This document shows, piece by piece, positions 1 through 8,229 of a stretch of 64,000 bases of DNA (position 1 is the stretch's first letter; the number at the start of each line of letters is the position of its first letter). The stretch comes from CAIVAT01 sp049317265 (lineage in GTDB: Bacteria > Bacteroidota > Bacteroidia > Bacteroidales > FEN-979). The stretch covers positions 1 through 64,000 of the forward strand of contig JBMOIP010000005.1 in the NCBI GenBank assembly GCA_049317265.1. The letters are read 5' to 3'. Both the position numbers and the translations under genes were made by a program. The notes under the pieces are model-generated. The model was not told the origin of the DNA. It saw nothing but the letters and a program-made list of their open reading frames with translations, and ran no database searches.

Positions 1-1481
1 AGAACATGCCCAAGTTCAATTCGATCTCCATCAGCGGGTACCATATGCAGGAGGCCGGGGCCACCGCCGATATTGAACTTGCATATACCCTGGCCGACGG
101 GCTTGAGTACCTTCGGGCGGGAATCAATGCCGGGATGGACATCGATACCTTTGCACCGCGACTTTCCTTCTTCTGGGCAGCCGGGATGAATCACTTTATG
201 GAGATTGCCAAGATGCGCGCTGCCAGGATTCTCTGGGCAAAAATCGTAAAGCAGTTCAATCCGAAGAATCCGAAGTCGATGGCGCTTCGCACCCATACGC
301 AAACCTCCGGCTGGAGCCTTACCGAACAGGATCCGTTCAACAATGTTGCCCGTACCTGCCTGGAGGCGCTAGCTGCCGCGCTCGGACACACGCAGTCGCT
401 GCACACCAACGCACTCGATGAGGCGATTGCCCTGCCAACTGATTTCTCCGCCAGGATTGCACGAAACACGCAAATCTACCTGCAGGAAGAGACACAGATC
501 TGCCGGTCGCTCGATCCATGGGCAGGATCTTACTACGTGGAGATGCTTACCCATGAAATTGCCCACAAAGCCTGGGCGCTGATCGAAGAAGTTGAAGTCC
601 TCGGTGGAATGGCCAAAGCCATTGAGACAGGCATACCCAAAATGCGCATCGAAGAGGCTTCAGCCCGCAAGCAGGCACGGATTGATTCCGGAAAAGATAA
701 AATTGTAGGGGTTAACCTGAACCGGCTGGAAAAGGAAGATCCGATCGAAATTCTCAATGTTGACAACGCCGCCGTTCGTGAATCGCAGGTGCTGCGGTTG
801 CAACATCTGAGGGCCAACCGCAACAACGAAGAGGTGGCGGCAGCATTGGAAGCCCTAACTGTTTCTGCGGCTTCCGGTGAAGGAAACCTGCTGGCCCTGG
901 CCATTGACGCAGCCCGGAAACGTGCATCGCTCGGTGAAATTTCATTTGCGCTCGAAAAAATCTATGGGAGGTACAAAGCAGTGATACGTAGTATTTCAGG
1001 TGTTTATTCCTCGGAATCGAAGGATAATGAAGCTTTTGCAAAGGCAAAGGAACTTGCCGACCGGTTTGCCGAAATGGAAGGCCGCAGGCCTCGTATCATG
1101 ATCGCCAAAATGGGGCAGGATGGCCACGACCGGGGCGCCAAGGTGGTGGCCACAGGCTATGCCGACATTGGATTCGATGTTGATATCGGCCCGTTGTTCC
1201 AGACTCCCGCTGAATCCGCCAAACAGGCAGTTGAAAACGATGTCCATATCCTTGGAGTCTCCAGCCTTGCCGCAGGCCATAAAACACTTGTTCCACAGGT
1301 GATAGAAGAGCTTAAAAAACTTGGCCGCGAAGATATTATGGTGATTGTGGGTGGTGTAATTCCTCCACAGGATTATGATTTTCTATACAAGGCAGGTGCT
1401 GCAGCCATTTTCGGCCCGGGAACGGTTGTCTCCGAAGCAGGTATTAAGTTGCTTGAGATCCTTATCGAAAGCCGGAAATAG
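1..1481 (+). CDS. mutB: methylmalonyl-CoA mutase large subunit, C-terminal part (5' end outside window)
   Basis: This gene is cut by the left edge; its last 491 or so residues are present, and the full large subunit is usually a little over 700. It interconverts succinyl-CoA and (R)-methylmalonyl-CoA with adenosylcobalamin in propionate metabolism. The first part is the TIM-barrel substrate domain (GYHMQEAGA, RTHTQTSGWSLT, LHTNALDEA). From about residue 358 a B12-binding domain follows, with the DGHDRG form of the DxHxxG motif that supplies the cobalt-ligating histidine. A GG and GPGT pair near the end fits the nucleotide-tail pocket of that fold. The large subunit is the catalytic, B12-binding one, so the small subunit gene should lie just upstream. 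The stop directly abuts the next gene. Symbol scpA is used for the same family. Confidence 0.95.
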   Translation, partial: NMPKFNSISISGYHMQEAGATADIELAYTLADGLEYLRAGINAGMDIDTFAPRLSFFWAAGMNHFMEIAKMRAARILWAKIVKQFNPKNPKSMALRTHTQTSGWSLTEQDPFNNVARTCLEALAAALGHTQSLHTNALDEAIALPTDFSARIARNTQIYLQEETQICRSLDPWAGSYYVEMLTHEIAHKAWALIEEVEVLGGMAKAIETGIPKMRIEEASARKQARIDSGKDKIVGVNLNRLEKEDPIEILNVDNAAVRESQVLRLQHLRANRNNEEVAAALEALTVSAASGEGNLLALAIDAARKRASLGEISFALEKIYGRYKAVIRSISGVYSSESKDNEAFAKAKELADRFAEMEGRRPRIMIAKMGQDGHDRGAKVVATGYADIGFDVDIGPLFQTPAESAKQAVENDVHILGVSSLAAGHKTLVPQVIEELKKLGREDIMVIVGGVIPPQDYDFLYKAGAAAIFGPGTVVSEAGIKLLEILIESRK

Positions 1482-1484
1482 TTG

Positions 1485-2705
1485 ATGGAGTTACAAACTC
1501 TCACGCTACCCAACGGCATCAGGCTGGTTCATCATCCTGTTCAAAACAGGGTGGCACATTGCGGCATCTTCATTCATGCCGGTTCAAGGGATGAAACCCC
1601 GACTGAACTTGGCGTAGCCCATTTCATTGAACACACTATTTTTAAAGGCACCGAAAAGCGCAGTGTTTTCCAGGTATTGAACCGCCTGGAAAACATTGGC
1701 GCCGATCTCAACGCCTATACTTCAAAGGAGGAGACCTGTATCCATGCCTCCTTCCTTTGCGAGTTTTACGACCGAACCCTGGAACTCTTCCAGGATATTT
1801 TCTTTCATTCGGTGTTTCCTGAAAAGGAGCTCGAGCGGGAGAAGCAGGTGGTGATGGATGAGATCAGGTCATACCAGGACACGCCGGATGAGCAGATTTT
1901 TGATGATTTTGAGGATCTTGTTTTTGCGGGGCATCCTTTGGGGAGGAATATCCTTGGGACTGCAGTCAGCATTAAAAAGCTTAAACAGCAGGACATCCTG
2001 AATTTTATCCATCGAAATTACCGGTTGAATGAGGTTGTGATCGTATCTGTCGGTAAAATCGACTTCAAAAAACTCACGAAGCTGGTCGCCAAATATTTCT
2101 GTGACCAGCCAGACCGTGGGCAAAGTCATCCCCGGATCAACTTCGGTGGCTATAGTCCATTCGTAAAAAGCGTCCGGAAAAAAAACTCGCAGGTCCACTG
2201 CATAGTCGGGTCAACGGCTTACGGATTCAGCAATGAGCAACGAATCCCATTGGCTTTGCTCAACAATATGCTTGGCGGACCAATTATGAACTCCCGGTTA
2301 TCGCTGGCACTTCGTGAACGCAATGGGCTGACCTATCATAACGAATCAAACTATACAGCCTACTCCGATGCCGGGATTATTCAAATTTATTTTGGTACAG
2401 ACCCGGTTCATTACGAAAAAGCCCTGACGATCTTATATCAGGAGCTGAAACGTCTGCGGGAGGAGAAATTGAGTCCTGTCCAGCTCCATACCATCAAGAA
2501 GCAAATTATCGGGCAACTGGCCATAGGGCAGGAGTCGAACCTGGCAACAATGCTGGCTATGGGGAAGAGCTACCTTTTGCAAGACTCCTTCGACCCGATT
2601 GAGATGATCATCGGGCGTATTGAAATTACCAGCGCAGAAGAACTTATTGCCATCGCAAACGAGATCTTCGAAGAGAACCGGTTAAGCATGCTGACTTTCA
2701 AATAG
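1485..2705 (+). CDS. M16 family zinc metallopeptidase
   Basis: This is a peptidase of the pitrilysin/processing-peptidase family (M16), about 406 aa. The inverted zinc motif HFIEH is at about residues 46-50 and the third ligand, the glutamate of DEIRSYQD, lies 76 residues after it, exactly the family spacing. The N-terminal active half and the C-terminal inactive half (from about residue 170) are both present. A TTG at 1482 immediately precedes the ATG at 1485; the ATG is preferred. The gene starts three bases after the mutase stop, so the two are probably co-transcribed, although no functional link is known. Its 3' end overlaps the convergent SRPBCC gene by 8 bp. The substrate is unknown; no signal peptide is seen, so it is probably cytoplasmic. 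Confidence 0.92.
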   Translation: MELQTLTLPNGIRLVHHPVQNRVAHCGIFIHAGSRDETPTELGVAHFIEHTIFKGTEKRSVFQVLNRLENIGADLNAYTSKEETCIHASFLCEFYDRTLELFQDIFFHSVFPEKELEREKQVVMDEIRSYQDTPDEQIFDDFEDLVFAGHPLGRNILGTAVSIKKLKQQDILNFIHRNYRLNEVVIVSVGKIDFKKLTKLVAKYFCDQPDRGQSHPRINFGGYSPFVKSVRKKNSQVHCIVGSTAYGFSNEQRIPLALLNNMLGGPIMNSRLSLALRERNGLTYHNESNYTAYSDAGIIQIYFGTDPVHYEKALTILYQELKRLREEKLSPVQLHTIKKQIIGQLAIGQESNLATMLAMGKSYLLQDSFDPIEMIIGRIEITSAEELIAIANEIFEENRLSMLTFK

Positions 2706-3147
2706 CATTGCCCGCCAGGTATTTTTCCCTGTATTTAAAGATTCCCTTTACCTTTTTATGGATGAACAAAATGTCGAGCAGGTTGCCGAATATGCCAAGC
2801 GGAACTTTGTAAAACAGTTTGTCTGTCATCATGATTCCCCCTTCAATCGTTTCAAAATGGTGTTCATGATGCCAGATGGCATAGGGCCCCACGCGTTGTT
2901 CATCCACGAAAAAAAAAGGCTCCTTCACCTGCGTGATCTCAGTTACCCAGGTCATGGGGATTCCGAGCAGCGGTGAAACTTTATAGGTGATGATCAGCCC
3001 GGGATATACTTTTGCAGGCAGGTTGGAGGTGATGACAAAGTTCATCTTCGCGGGGGTGATCTTACTGAGATTGCCGGGATTGCTGAAAAAAATCCATGCT
3101 TCTTCGGCGTTAACCGGTAAAAATTGTTTGAATTCAAGTTTGCGCAT
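2698..3147 (-). CDS. SRPBCC (START-like) family protein
   Basis: The 149-aa product begins with the pattern typical of SRPBCC proteins related to polyketide cyclase/ligand-binding proteins: a hydrophobic first strand, then 'NAEEAWIFFSNPGNLSKITP', and later 'MTWVTEITQVKEPFFFVDEQ'. These proteins form a helix-grip fold with a deep hydrophobic pocket. Close relatives in Bacteroidota are annotated only as cell-division inhibitor-like or SRPBCC family. No catalytic residue can be assigned. There is no signal peptide. It converges on the M16 peptidase with an 8-bp overlap of the 3' ends and stands alone on its strand. Fold assignment is fairly sure; function is unknown. Confidence 0.75.
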   Translation of the reverse strand: MRKLEFKQFLPVNAEEAWIFFSNPGNLSKITPAKMNFVITSNLPAKVYPGLIITYKVSPLLGIPMTWVTEITQVKEPFFFVDEQRVGPYAIWHHEHHFETIEGGIMMTDKLFYKVPLGIFGNLLDILFIHKKVKGIFKYREKYLAGNAI

Positions 3148-3234
3148 GGCTTATCTTTCTGGTGAAGGGCAAATCTAAGGAATATTCGCGCACCAGGATA
3201 ATGACATTCCGGAGCAGCCTCCTGTTTATAACAT

Positions 3235-3242
3235 TACCTTTG
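3235..3242 (+). promoter_or_regulatory. putative -7 element of O-methyltransferase gene
   Basis: TACCTTTG matches the Bacteroidota TAnnTTTG element 25 bases upstream of the ATG at 3268. No clear TTG element is seen at the right distance upstream, so the call rests on one box. Confidence 0.3.
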
Positions 3243-3267
3243 TAATTTAATTAAACACTGCAGTCGG

Positions 3268-3948
3268 ATGATGACAGATATACTTTTGGATTACGCAGAA
3301 TGCCATACCACGCCGGAACACCCCCTGCTGGCCAAACTGAACCGCGAGACCCATCTTTCACAGGTTTACCCGCAGATGTTGTCGGGTCACGTGCAGGGAA
3401 CATTCCTGAGGATGATCGTTCAGATGATCAGCCCCAAACGGGTATTGGAGATCGGAACCTTCACGGGATATTCGGCGATTGCAATGGGGCTCGGGCTGAT
3501 GCCTGCCGGGAAGCCTGTATCACAGGCAGTGCACCCATGGGAGCAGGGAAAGGCCATATTGCATACCATTGAAGTAAATCCGGAACTTGAGGATGGGATT
3601 CAGAAGTTTATTCATGAGGCAGGGCTTGAAGAGGTGATCAGGTTGCACATCGGAAGTGCACTGGAAATTATCCCGACCCTCCGTGAAGCCTGGGACCTTG
3701 TATTTATCGATGCCGATAAGCCGAACTATCTGAATTATTACAAGATGGTTTTACCCATGGTCCGGCCAGGCGGGTTTATCATTGCCGACAATGTGCTATG
3801 GGATGGCAAGGTTACCGGAGACCCATCAAAAATGGATAAAGACACACAAGGCATCGTGGAGTTCAATGAATTTGTCTGCAGCGACGAAAGAGTGGAACAG
3901 ATGATAGTGACCATTAGGGATGGACTGATGGTTGTCCGTAAGAAGTAA
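3268..3948 (+). CDS. class I SAM-dependent O-methyltransferase
   Basis: The 226-aa protein belongs to the catechol/caffeoyl-CoA type O-methyltransferase family (Methyltransf_3). Motif I, VLEIGTFTGYSAIAMG, binds S-adenosylmethionine. DLVFIDADKPNYLNYY and IIADNVLWDGKV carry the Asp/Asn residues that in the family coordinate the divalent metal and substrate hydroxyl. The length is normal. The physiological acceptor is not predictable; many bacterial members act on catechol-like compounds. Two ATG codons are adjacent at 3268 and 3271. The gene is monocistronic, with a run of 8-bp repeats just past its stop. Confidence 0.9.
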   Translation: MMTDILLDYAECHTTPEHPLLAKLNRETHLSQVYPQMLSGHVQGTFLRMIVQMISPKRVLEIGTFTGYSAIAMGLGLMPAGKPVSQAVHPWEQGKAILHTIEVNPELEDGIQKFIHEAGLEEVIRLHIGSALEIIPTLREAWDLVFIDADKPNYLNYYKMVLPMVRPGGFIIADNVLWDGKVTGDPSKMDKDTQGIVEFNEFVCSDERVEQMIVTIRDGLMVVRKK

Positions 3949-3956
3949 CCTTCACA

Positions 3957-3988
3957 CCTGTAATCCTGTAACCCTGTAACCCGGTCAC
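3957..3988. repeat. period-8 tandem repeat, 4 units
   Basis: Four consecutive octamers follow the methyltransferase stop: CCTGTAAT, CCTGTAAC, CCTGTAAC, CCGGTCAC. They belong to the same style of repeat as those at 5132, 16021, 26487 and 27163. The tract lies between convergent genes. Confidence 0.8.
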
Positions 3989-3990
3989 TT

Positions 3991-4497
3991 TCACCCCACC
4001 CTGTACTCAAACTTCACCCCTTCCAACTCCTCGTTCGCTTTAATGATCTTCTTTTTAAGATCTTCTTTGAAACTGACAAGCTTTTTGTGAAGATCCTGAT
4101 CGCATGTGGCAAGAATTTCAGCGGCAAGAATGGCGGCATTCTGTGCTCCGTTGATCCCCACGGTGGCCACCGGGATCCCGGGAGGCATCTGGACAATGGC
4201 TAACAGCGCGTCGAGACCCTCCAGTGAGGCTTTTATTGGAACGCCAATCACGGGCAGGGTGGTCATTGCTGCAATCACGCCGGGCAGGTGGGCGGCCATG
4301 CCGGCAGCCGCGATGATGACACGAATCCCGCGTGAGTGAGCATTTTTGGCAAACTCCTCCACCTTATCAGGCGTCCTGTGTGCCGAGAGTGCATTCATCT
4401 CAAAAGGGATGTGCATGTCGTTGAGAAATTTAGCGGCCGCTTCCATCACCGGGAGGTCGGAAGTGCTGCCCATGATAATGCTGACTTTGGCTTCCAT
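3991..4497 (-). CDS. purE: 5-(carboxyamino)imidazole ribonucleotide mutase PurE
   Basis: This 168-aa enzyme converts N5-carboxyaminoimidazole ribonucleotide to 4-carboxy-AIR in purine synthesis. The family motifs are all present: GSTSDLPVM near the N-terminus (phosphate binding), SAHRTPDK with the catalytic His region, AAGMAAHLPGV, and the GINGAQNAA helix near the C-terminus. Length and motifs fit class I PurE. The frame stays open 24 codons further upstream, but those residues are not PurE-like and would run into the promoter region, so the ATG at 4497 is chosen. It is divergent from hpt, another purine gene, and the two share a 77-bp intergenic region with promoter-like boxes on both strands. 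PurK is not in the window. Confidence 0.96.
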   Translation of the reverse strand: MEAKVSIIMGSTSDLPVMEAAAKFLNDMHIPFEMNALSAHRTPDKVEEFAKNAHSRGIRVIIAAAGMAAHLPGVIAAMTTLPVIGVPIKASLEGLDALLAIVQMPPGIPVATVGINGAQNAAILAAEILATCDQDLHKKLVSFKEDLKKKIIKANEELEGVKFEYRVG

Positions 4498-4521
4498 AAT
4501 TTCAGTTTTCTGGTTGAGCCG

Positions 4522-4560
4522 CAAAAGTAGATATATTTTGTCTACCTTTGTGCAAAAGTA
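4522..4560. promoter_or_regulatory. divergent promoter region purE / hpt
   Basis: On the minus strand TACTTTTG at 4522-4529 lies 24 bases before the purE start, and a second copy is at 4553-4560. On the plus strand TACCTTTG at 4543-4550 lies 24 bases before the hpt ATG. All match TAnnTTTG. Overlap of the boxes suggests that the two purine genes may compete for or share control. This is inference from sequence alone. Confidence 0.4.
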
Positions 4561-4574
4561 ACATATCACTGATT

Positions 4575-5111
4575 ATGACAAAGGTACAGGTGAGGGAATT
4601 GGTTTTTGAGAAGTTTATCAGCAAGGAAGAAATTGATGTGGCGGTGCAAAAGGTCGCTGATTCGATCAACAGGGATTTTGAGGGAAAAAATCCCCTGTTG
4701 CTGGCTATTCTGAACGGTGCTTTTATCTTTGCCTCCGACCTGATGCGCAAAATTACCATCCCCTGTGAAATATCATTTGTGAAATTTGCCTCCTACGAAG
4801 GAACCATCACAACTTCCAAGGTCAAAGAACTGATCGGTGTTGATGAAGAACTGAATGGCAGGCATGTGATCATTGTGGAAGATATTGTCGATACCGGCAT
4901 AACCATGGATAAACTGCTTGAAGATGTCAGCCGGAAAAATCCGGCCAGTATTAAAGTTGCCTGTTTTTGCTTTAAACCACAAGCTTTCCGCAAAGATTTT
5001 ACCATCGATTATACCGGGATCACCATCCCCAACGATTTTATTGTTGGCTATGGCCTCGACTACAACGGCTATGGCCGTAACCTTCCTGATATATACAAAA
5101 TTGTAGAATGA
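4575..5111 (+). CDS. hpt: hypoxanthine phosphoribosyltransferase
   Basis: This 178-aa purine salvage enzyme makes IMP or GMP from hypoxanthine or guanine and PRPP. The PRPP-binding loop VEDIVDTGITM is at about residues 98-108. The flexible-loop region with SYEGTITTSK and the early LNGAFIFASDL motif also match the family, and the DYNGYGRNLP segment near the C-terminus fits the purine-binding end. A TTG nine codons upstream is in frame, but the ATG at 4575 gives the usual length and correct spacing from the promoter-like box. Divergent from purE, so de novo and salvage purine genes sit back to back. A repeat tract follows before adk. Confidence 0.94.
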   Translation: MTKVQVRELVFEKFISKEEIDVAVQKVADSINRDFEGKNPLLLAILNGAFIFASDLMRKITIPCEISFVKFASYEGTITTSKVKELIGVDEELNGRHVIIVEDIVDTGITMDKLLEDVSRKNPASIKVACFCFKPQAFRKDFTIDYTGITIPNDFIVGYGLDYNGYGRNLPDIYKIVE

Positions 5112-5131
5112 CCAGAAACCATCCTATATGA

Positions 5132-5187
5132 CCCTGTCACTCTGTTACCCTGTTACCTTGTTACCCTGTCACCCTGTCACCCTGTCA
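5132..5187. repeat. period-8 tandem repeat, 7 units
   Basis: Seven octamers of the form CCCTGTCA or CCCTGTTA run without interruption between hpt and adk (CCCTGTCA, CTCTGTTA, CCCTGTTA, CCTTGTTA, then three CCCTGTCA). The three last units are identical. Same family as the tract at 3957. No coding role. Confidence 0.9.
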
Positions 5188-5241
5188 CTAAACAACCCCC
5201 AATAAACCCCAGTTTTTAATCCCTCTAAAAAACTAAAATCT

Positions 5242-5808
5242 ATGTTCAATCTGATCCTATTTGGTCCGCCGGGTGCCGGGAAAGGAACCCAGGCTGTTAA
5301 AATTGCTGAAAAATTTGGTTGGAAGCATGTTTCCACCGGTGATATCCTCCGCTCAGAGGTGAGTCAGAAAACACCATTGGGACTGAAGGTCAAATCGGTG
5401 ATGGATGCCGGGCACCTTGTTTCTGATGACTTGCTGATAGAGATCATGGAATCGGTTTTTGTTAAAAACAGCACGGTAAAAGGGTTCGTGCTCGACGGGT
5501 TTCCGCGTACCTTAAACCAGGCGCAGGAACTCGACATCATGTTGCAGAAACATGGCCAGGGGGTTACCCTTGTGCTTGCACTGGAGGTAGACGAAGAGGA
5601 GCTGGTGAAGCGGTTGTTAAAACGTTCCATGGAACAGGGCCGTAAGGATGATACCGAAGAGGTGATCAAGAACAGGCTAGTGCAGTATCATCACCACACA
5701 AAACCACTGATAGACTATTACTTAGATAAAAACCTGTACCAGGAAGTTCACGGGGTTGGAACCATTGATGATATTTTTAGTCAGCTTTGTTCCGTCATCA
5801 AACAATAA
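5242..5808 (+). CDS. adk: adenylate kinase
   Basis: This 188-aa enzyme interconverts AMP + ATP and 2 ADP. The P-loop GPPGAGKGT is at residues 8-16, the AMP-binding STGDILR segment at about 33-39, and GFVLDGFPRTLNQA at about 81-94. The LID is the short form: the protein is below 190 aa and has no zinc-binding cysteine cluster, as is usual in Bacteroidota. It is followed 28 bp later by obgE, an arrangement common in this phylum. No Shine-Dalgarno sequence is seen before the ATG, which fits the weak use of this signal in Bacteroidota. Confidence 0.96.
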   Translation: MFNLILFGPPGAGKGTQAVKIAEKFGWKHVSTGDILRSEVSQKTPLGLKVKSVMDAGHLVSDDLLIEIMESVFVKNSTVKGFVLDGFPRTLNQAQELDIMLQKHGQGVTLVLALEVDEEELVKRLLKRSMEQGRKDDTEEVIKNRLVQYHHHTKPLIDYYLDKNLYQEVHGVGTIDDIFSQLCSVIKQ

Positions 5809-5835
5809 TTAATTCACACAAATCCAAATTCCATT

Positions 5836-6831
5836 TTGTCAGATTCAAACTTTGTTGATTATGTAAAAATCCATTGCGCTTCCGGGAACGGAGGTGCGGG
5901 ATCAAGGCATTTTATGCGTACCCGCACCAATGCGCATGGCGGACCTGATGGTGGTGACGGCGGGCGTGGCGGACATGTTATCCTTCGGGGAAACAGCCAG
6001 TTCTGGACACTGCTCCACCTGAAGTTTACCAAGCATCTCAAGGCCGAACACGGAGGCGCCGGATCGAAACAACTCATGCACGGGGCAAATGGAAAGGATG
6101 TGATCATCGATGTCCCGTTGGGCACCGTAGCCCGCGATGCCGAGACCAACGAATTTGAATGTGAGATCACCGAAGAGGGGCAAACCTATATCATTGTTCC
6201 GGGAGGACGCGGAGGGCTTGGGAATGACCATTTTAAAACTCCGACCCGACAGGCCCCCAAATTTGCCCAGCCGGGGGAACCCGGCCTGGAGTTCTGGAAG
6301 GTGCTTGAACTGAAGCTCTTGGCCGATGTTGGACTGGTGGGATTTCCCAATGCAGGAAAATCCACCCTGTTATCGGTCATCTCAGCCGCAAAGCCGCAGA
6401 TTGCCGATTATCCATTCACTACGCTCGTTCCAAACCTGGGTATTGTGCGGTATCATGAGAACAAATCCTTTGTGATGGCCGATATACCTGGTATCATTGA
6501 AGGGGCGCATGAGGGGAAGGGACTTGGATTGCGCTTTTTGCGGCACATTGAACGGAATTCCACCCTCCTGTTCATGGTTCCGGCTGATGCAAAGGATATC
6601 CGAAAAGAGTATGAGATCCTGTTGAATGAACTGGCACAGTATAACCCTGAACTCCTGGATAAAACGAGGGTGCTTGCTGTCACCAAATCTGACCTTGCAG
6701 ATGATGAAATCATTCATGAGCTGGAAAAAGATCTGCCTGCGATACCGACGGTATTTATCTCATCGCATCAGCAAACCGGGCTGGAGCGGCTGAAGAAGAC
6801 CCTATGGGAGGAGTTGAACCGAAAGGTATAG
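5836..6831 (+). CDS. obgE: GTPase ObgE (CgtA)
   Basis: This 331-aa GTPase acts in late 50S ribosome assembly and stress control. It has the glycine-rich Obg fold at residues 1-160 (GNGGAGSRHF, GGDGGRGG, GGRGGLGNDHF) and a G domain from about 165: G1 GFPNAGKST at 169-177, the switch segment DYPFTTLVPNLG, G3 DIPGIIEGAHEGKGLG, G4 TKSD, and the G5-like ISSHQQTG. The variable C-terminal extension found in some species is absent. The start is a TTG at 5836; no ATG is in frame nearby, and MSDSNFVDYVKIH aligns with the usual Obg N-terminus. It probably forms an operon with adk. Confidence 0.95.
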   Translation: MSDSNFVDYVKIHCASGNGGAGSRHFMRTRTNAHGGPDGGDGGRGGHVILRGNSQFWTLLHLKFTKHLKAEHGGAGSKQLMHGANGKDVIIDVPLGTVARDAETNEFECEITEEGQTYIIVPGGRGGLGNDHFKTPTRQAPKFAQPGEPGLEFWKVLELKLLADVGLVGFPNAGKSTLLSVISAAKPQIADYPFTTLVPNLGIVRYHENKSFVMADIPGIIEGAHEGKGLGLRFLRHIERNSTLLFMVPADAKDIRKEYEILLNELAQYNPELLDKTRVLAVTKSDLADDEIIHELEKDLPAIPTVFISSHQQTGLERLKKTLWEELNRKV

Positions 6832-6845
6832 GGGATTTAGGAGTG

Positions 6846-6868
6846 GACGATTGACGATTTACGATTGA
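6846..6868. repeat. period-7 tandem repeat (CGATTTA type)
   Basis: Three heptamers, CGATTGA, CGATTTA, CGATTGA, lie after the obgE stop. They are the reverse-complement form of the longer tract at 12953. Short and imperfect. Confidence 0.6.
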
Positions 6869-6902
6869 TGGGGGATTGACATTCCCGGGGTAAACATAGC
6901 GC

Positions 6903-7463
6903 GTGTTGGAAACCATTAAGGCATTTGATCAGGCGGTTTTCCTGTTTTTAAACGGGTTGAATTGTCCATTTTTTGACCAGGTCATGGTTTGGGGGACCAA
7001 CTCAAACATTTGGCTGCCACTATACCTTTTACTCCTTTACCTTCTGATTCGCCGCTACAGATGGCAAACGGTATGGGTTGTACTTTTTGTGGCGCTGATG
7101 ATCATTGTCAGCGACCAGTTATCCAACATTGTCAAGGAGTTTGTGGCACGTCCGCGGCCATCCCATGAACCAGGGCTTACCGCAGTGCATACTGTGAACG
7201 GATACCTTGGGGGACAGATGGGGTTTTACTCTGCCCACGCTTCCAACAATATGGCCATTGCAGTTTTTATGATTGTTCTCCTCGGAAGCCCTTTCAGGTA
7301 TTTCCCGATTCTGATGATCCTTTGGGCTGTTTTCATGGCTTATACCCGGATCTACCTTGGTGTTCATTATCCCCTTGATGTCGTGGCAGGTTGGATTGCA
7401 GGCGGGTTGATCGGCTGGGGTTTCGGGCAGCTTTGCGGCTGGTTCCTTAAGCCAAAGGTTTAA
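6903..7463 (+). CDS. PAP2 superfamily membrane phosphatase
   Basis: The 186-aa protein has about five transmembrane helices and the three phosphatase motifs of the PAP2 superfamily: KEFVARPRP (KxxxxxxRP), SAHASN in place of the common PSGH, and RIYLGVHYPLDV (the SRxxxxxHxxxD type). Members remove phosphate from lipid phosphates such as undecaprenyl pyrophosphate or phosphatidylglycerol phosphate at the outer face of the inner membrane. The precise lipid cannot be read from the sequence. The start is a GTG at 6903, with a TTG directly after it; the first helix begins soon after either. The gene is followed by a hairpin repeat. Confidence 0.88.
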   Translation: MLETIKAFDQAVFLFLNGLNCPFFDQVMVWGTNSNIWLPLYLLLLYLLIRRYRWQTVWVVLFVALMIIVSDQLSNIVKEFVARPRPSHEPGLTAVHTVNGYLGGQMGFYSAHASNNMAIAVFMIVLLGSPFRYFPILMILWAVFMAYTRIYLGVHYPLDVVAGWIAGGLIGWGFGQLCGWFLKPKV

Positions 7464-7565
7464 TGTAGCCACCAAGGCACAAAGGCACGAAGTTACACAA
7501 GGTTTAAGGTGTAGAAAAACAGCACTTTGTGTAACTTGGTGCCTTTCTGACTTCGTGGCATTACA
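7464..7565. repeat. MITE-like imperfect inverted repeat
   Basis: About 100 bp immediately after the PAP2 stop form a long imperfect hairpin. The left arm runs TGTAGCCACCAAGGCAC then AAAGGCACGAAGTTACACAA; the right arm is its near reverse complement, with TTGTGTAACTTGGTGCCTTT and CTTCGTGGCATTACA. The core word GTTACACAA / TTGTGTAAC pairs perfectly. The arms resemble those of the element at 8455. No coding capacity. Confidence 0.75.
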
Positions 7566-7615
7566 ACCCGAATTATCATACCTACCATAAAAAAAAGAGC
7601 CGCCTGATATATCAT

Positions 7616-7644
7616 TTTGTCGAATCATGACGTTTATTCCTTTG
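7616..7644 (+). promoter_or_regulatory. putative promoter of beta-barrel gene
   Basis: TTTG at 7616-7619, a 17-base gap, then TTCCTTTG at 7637-7644 (seven of eight matches to TAnnTTTG), 19 bases before the ATG at 7663. Confidence 0.35.
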
Positions 7645-7662
7645 TAGAAAAACACACAACAT

Positions 7663-8229
7663 ATGAACAAGCTGTTGAAATGCAGATTATTGATTGTTAT
7701 TGTTTTAGGCGGGTTGTACGGCGTTTCACAAGCCGCAGGGCCACTTGATCCTGTTCGGCTGGGAACCTGGGTTATCAATGCCGGGATAGGGTCGGGCACC
7801 CACATGTTTCACAATGGAGATGGGGTAGGACCTGCCCTGAAAGGCTCGTTTGAGGCAGGAATGTGGGATCTGGGCCCTGGTGTGATCACTTTAGGAGGTG
7901 AAGCAACCATCTCCTTTTTCAACCAGCATTATGGCATCAACAACTACAACGAATCATGGTTTAATTTTATCGTAGGAGCACGGGGTGCCTATCACTATGG
8001 TTGGGATGTGGAGGGGTTGGACACTTACGGTGGTCTGCCTCTCGGGATCGGATTTTGTGCCCATGGAGCCGGAAGTGGCCCCGGAATCTATGGCAATACC
8101 CCGGTCTATCCCTATTTCGGTATCTTTTTTGGCGCCTCCTATTTTTTTACCAAAACGCTCGGAGTGAACGGCGAAGTTGGCTATAATTCGACCTATGCCA
8201 ATATCGGGATGGTGTTCAAACTGAAGTAG
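7663..8229 (+). CDS. secreted outer-membrane beta-barrel-like protein, unknown function
   Basis: The 188-aa product has a clear signal peptide (MNKLLKCRLLIVIVLGGLYG, cleavage near SQAAG). The mature part is rich in Gly, Tyr, Phe and Asn, in alternating patterns typical of small outer-membrane beta-barrels, and ends in a terminal strand with hydrophobic/aromatic alternation (IGMVFKLK). No enzyme motif is visible. It resembles the outer membrane beta-barrel families common in Bacteroidota, but I do not recognise a specific one. It sits alone between two hairpin repeats, with a promoter-like box upstream. Confidence 0.7.
   Translation: MNKLLKCRLLIVIVLGGLYGVSQAAGPLDPVRLGTWVINAGIGSGTHMFHNGDGVGPALKGSFEAGMWDLGPGVITLGGEATISFFNQHYGINNYNESWFNFIVGARGAYHYGWDVEGLDTYGGLPLGIGFCAHGAGSGPGIYGNTPVYPYFGIFFGASYFFTKTLGVNGEVGYNSTYANIGMVFKLK

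Noticed and set aside
4498..4569. 24-codon N-terminal extension of PurE
   Set aside because: The extra residues are not PurE-like and cover the promoter boxes; the internal ATG gives the normal PurE start.
7119..7805. 228-codon antisense frame over the PAP2 gene and hairpin repeat
   Set aside because: It crosses a real gene, a repeat and the signal peptide region of the next gene, and its composition is not protein-like.
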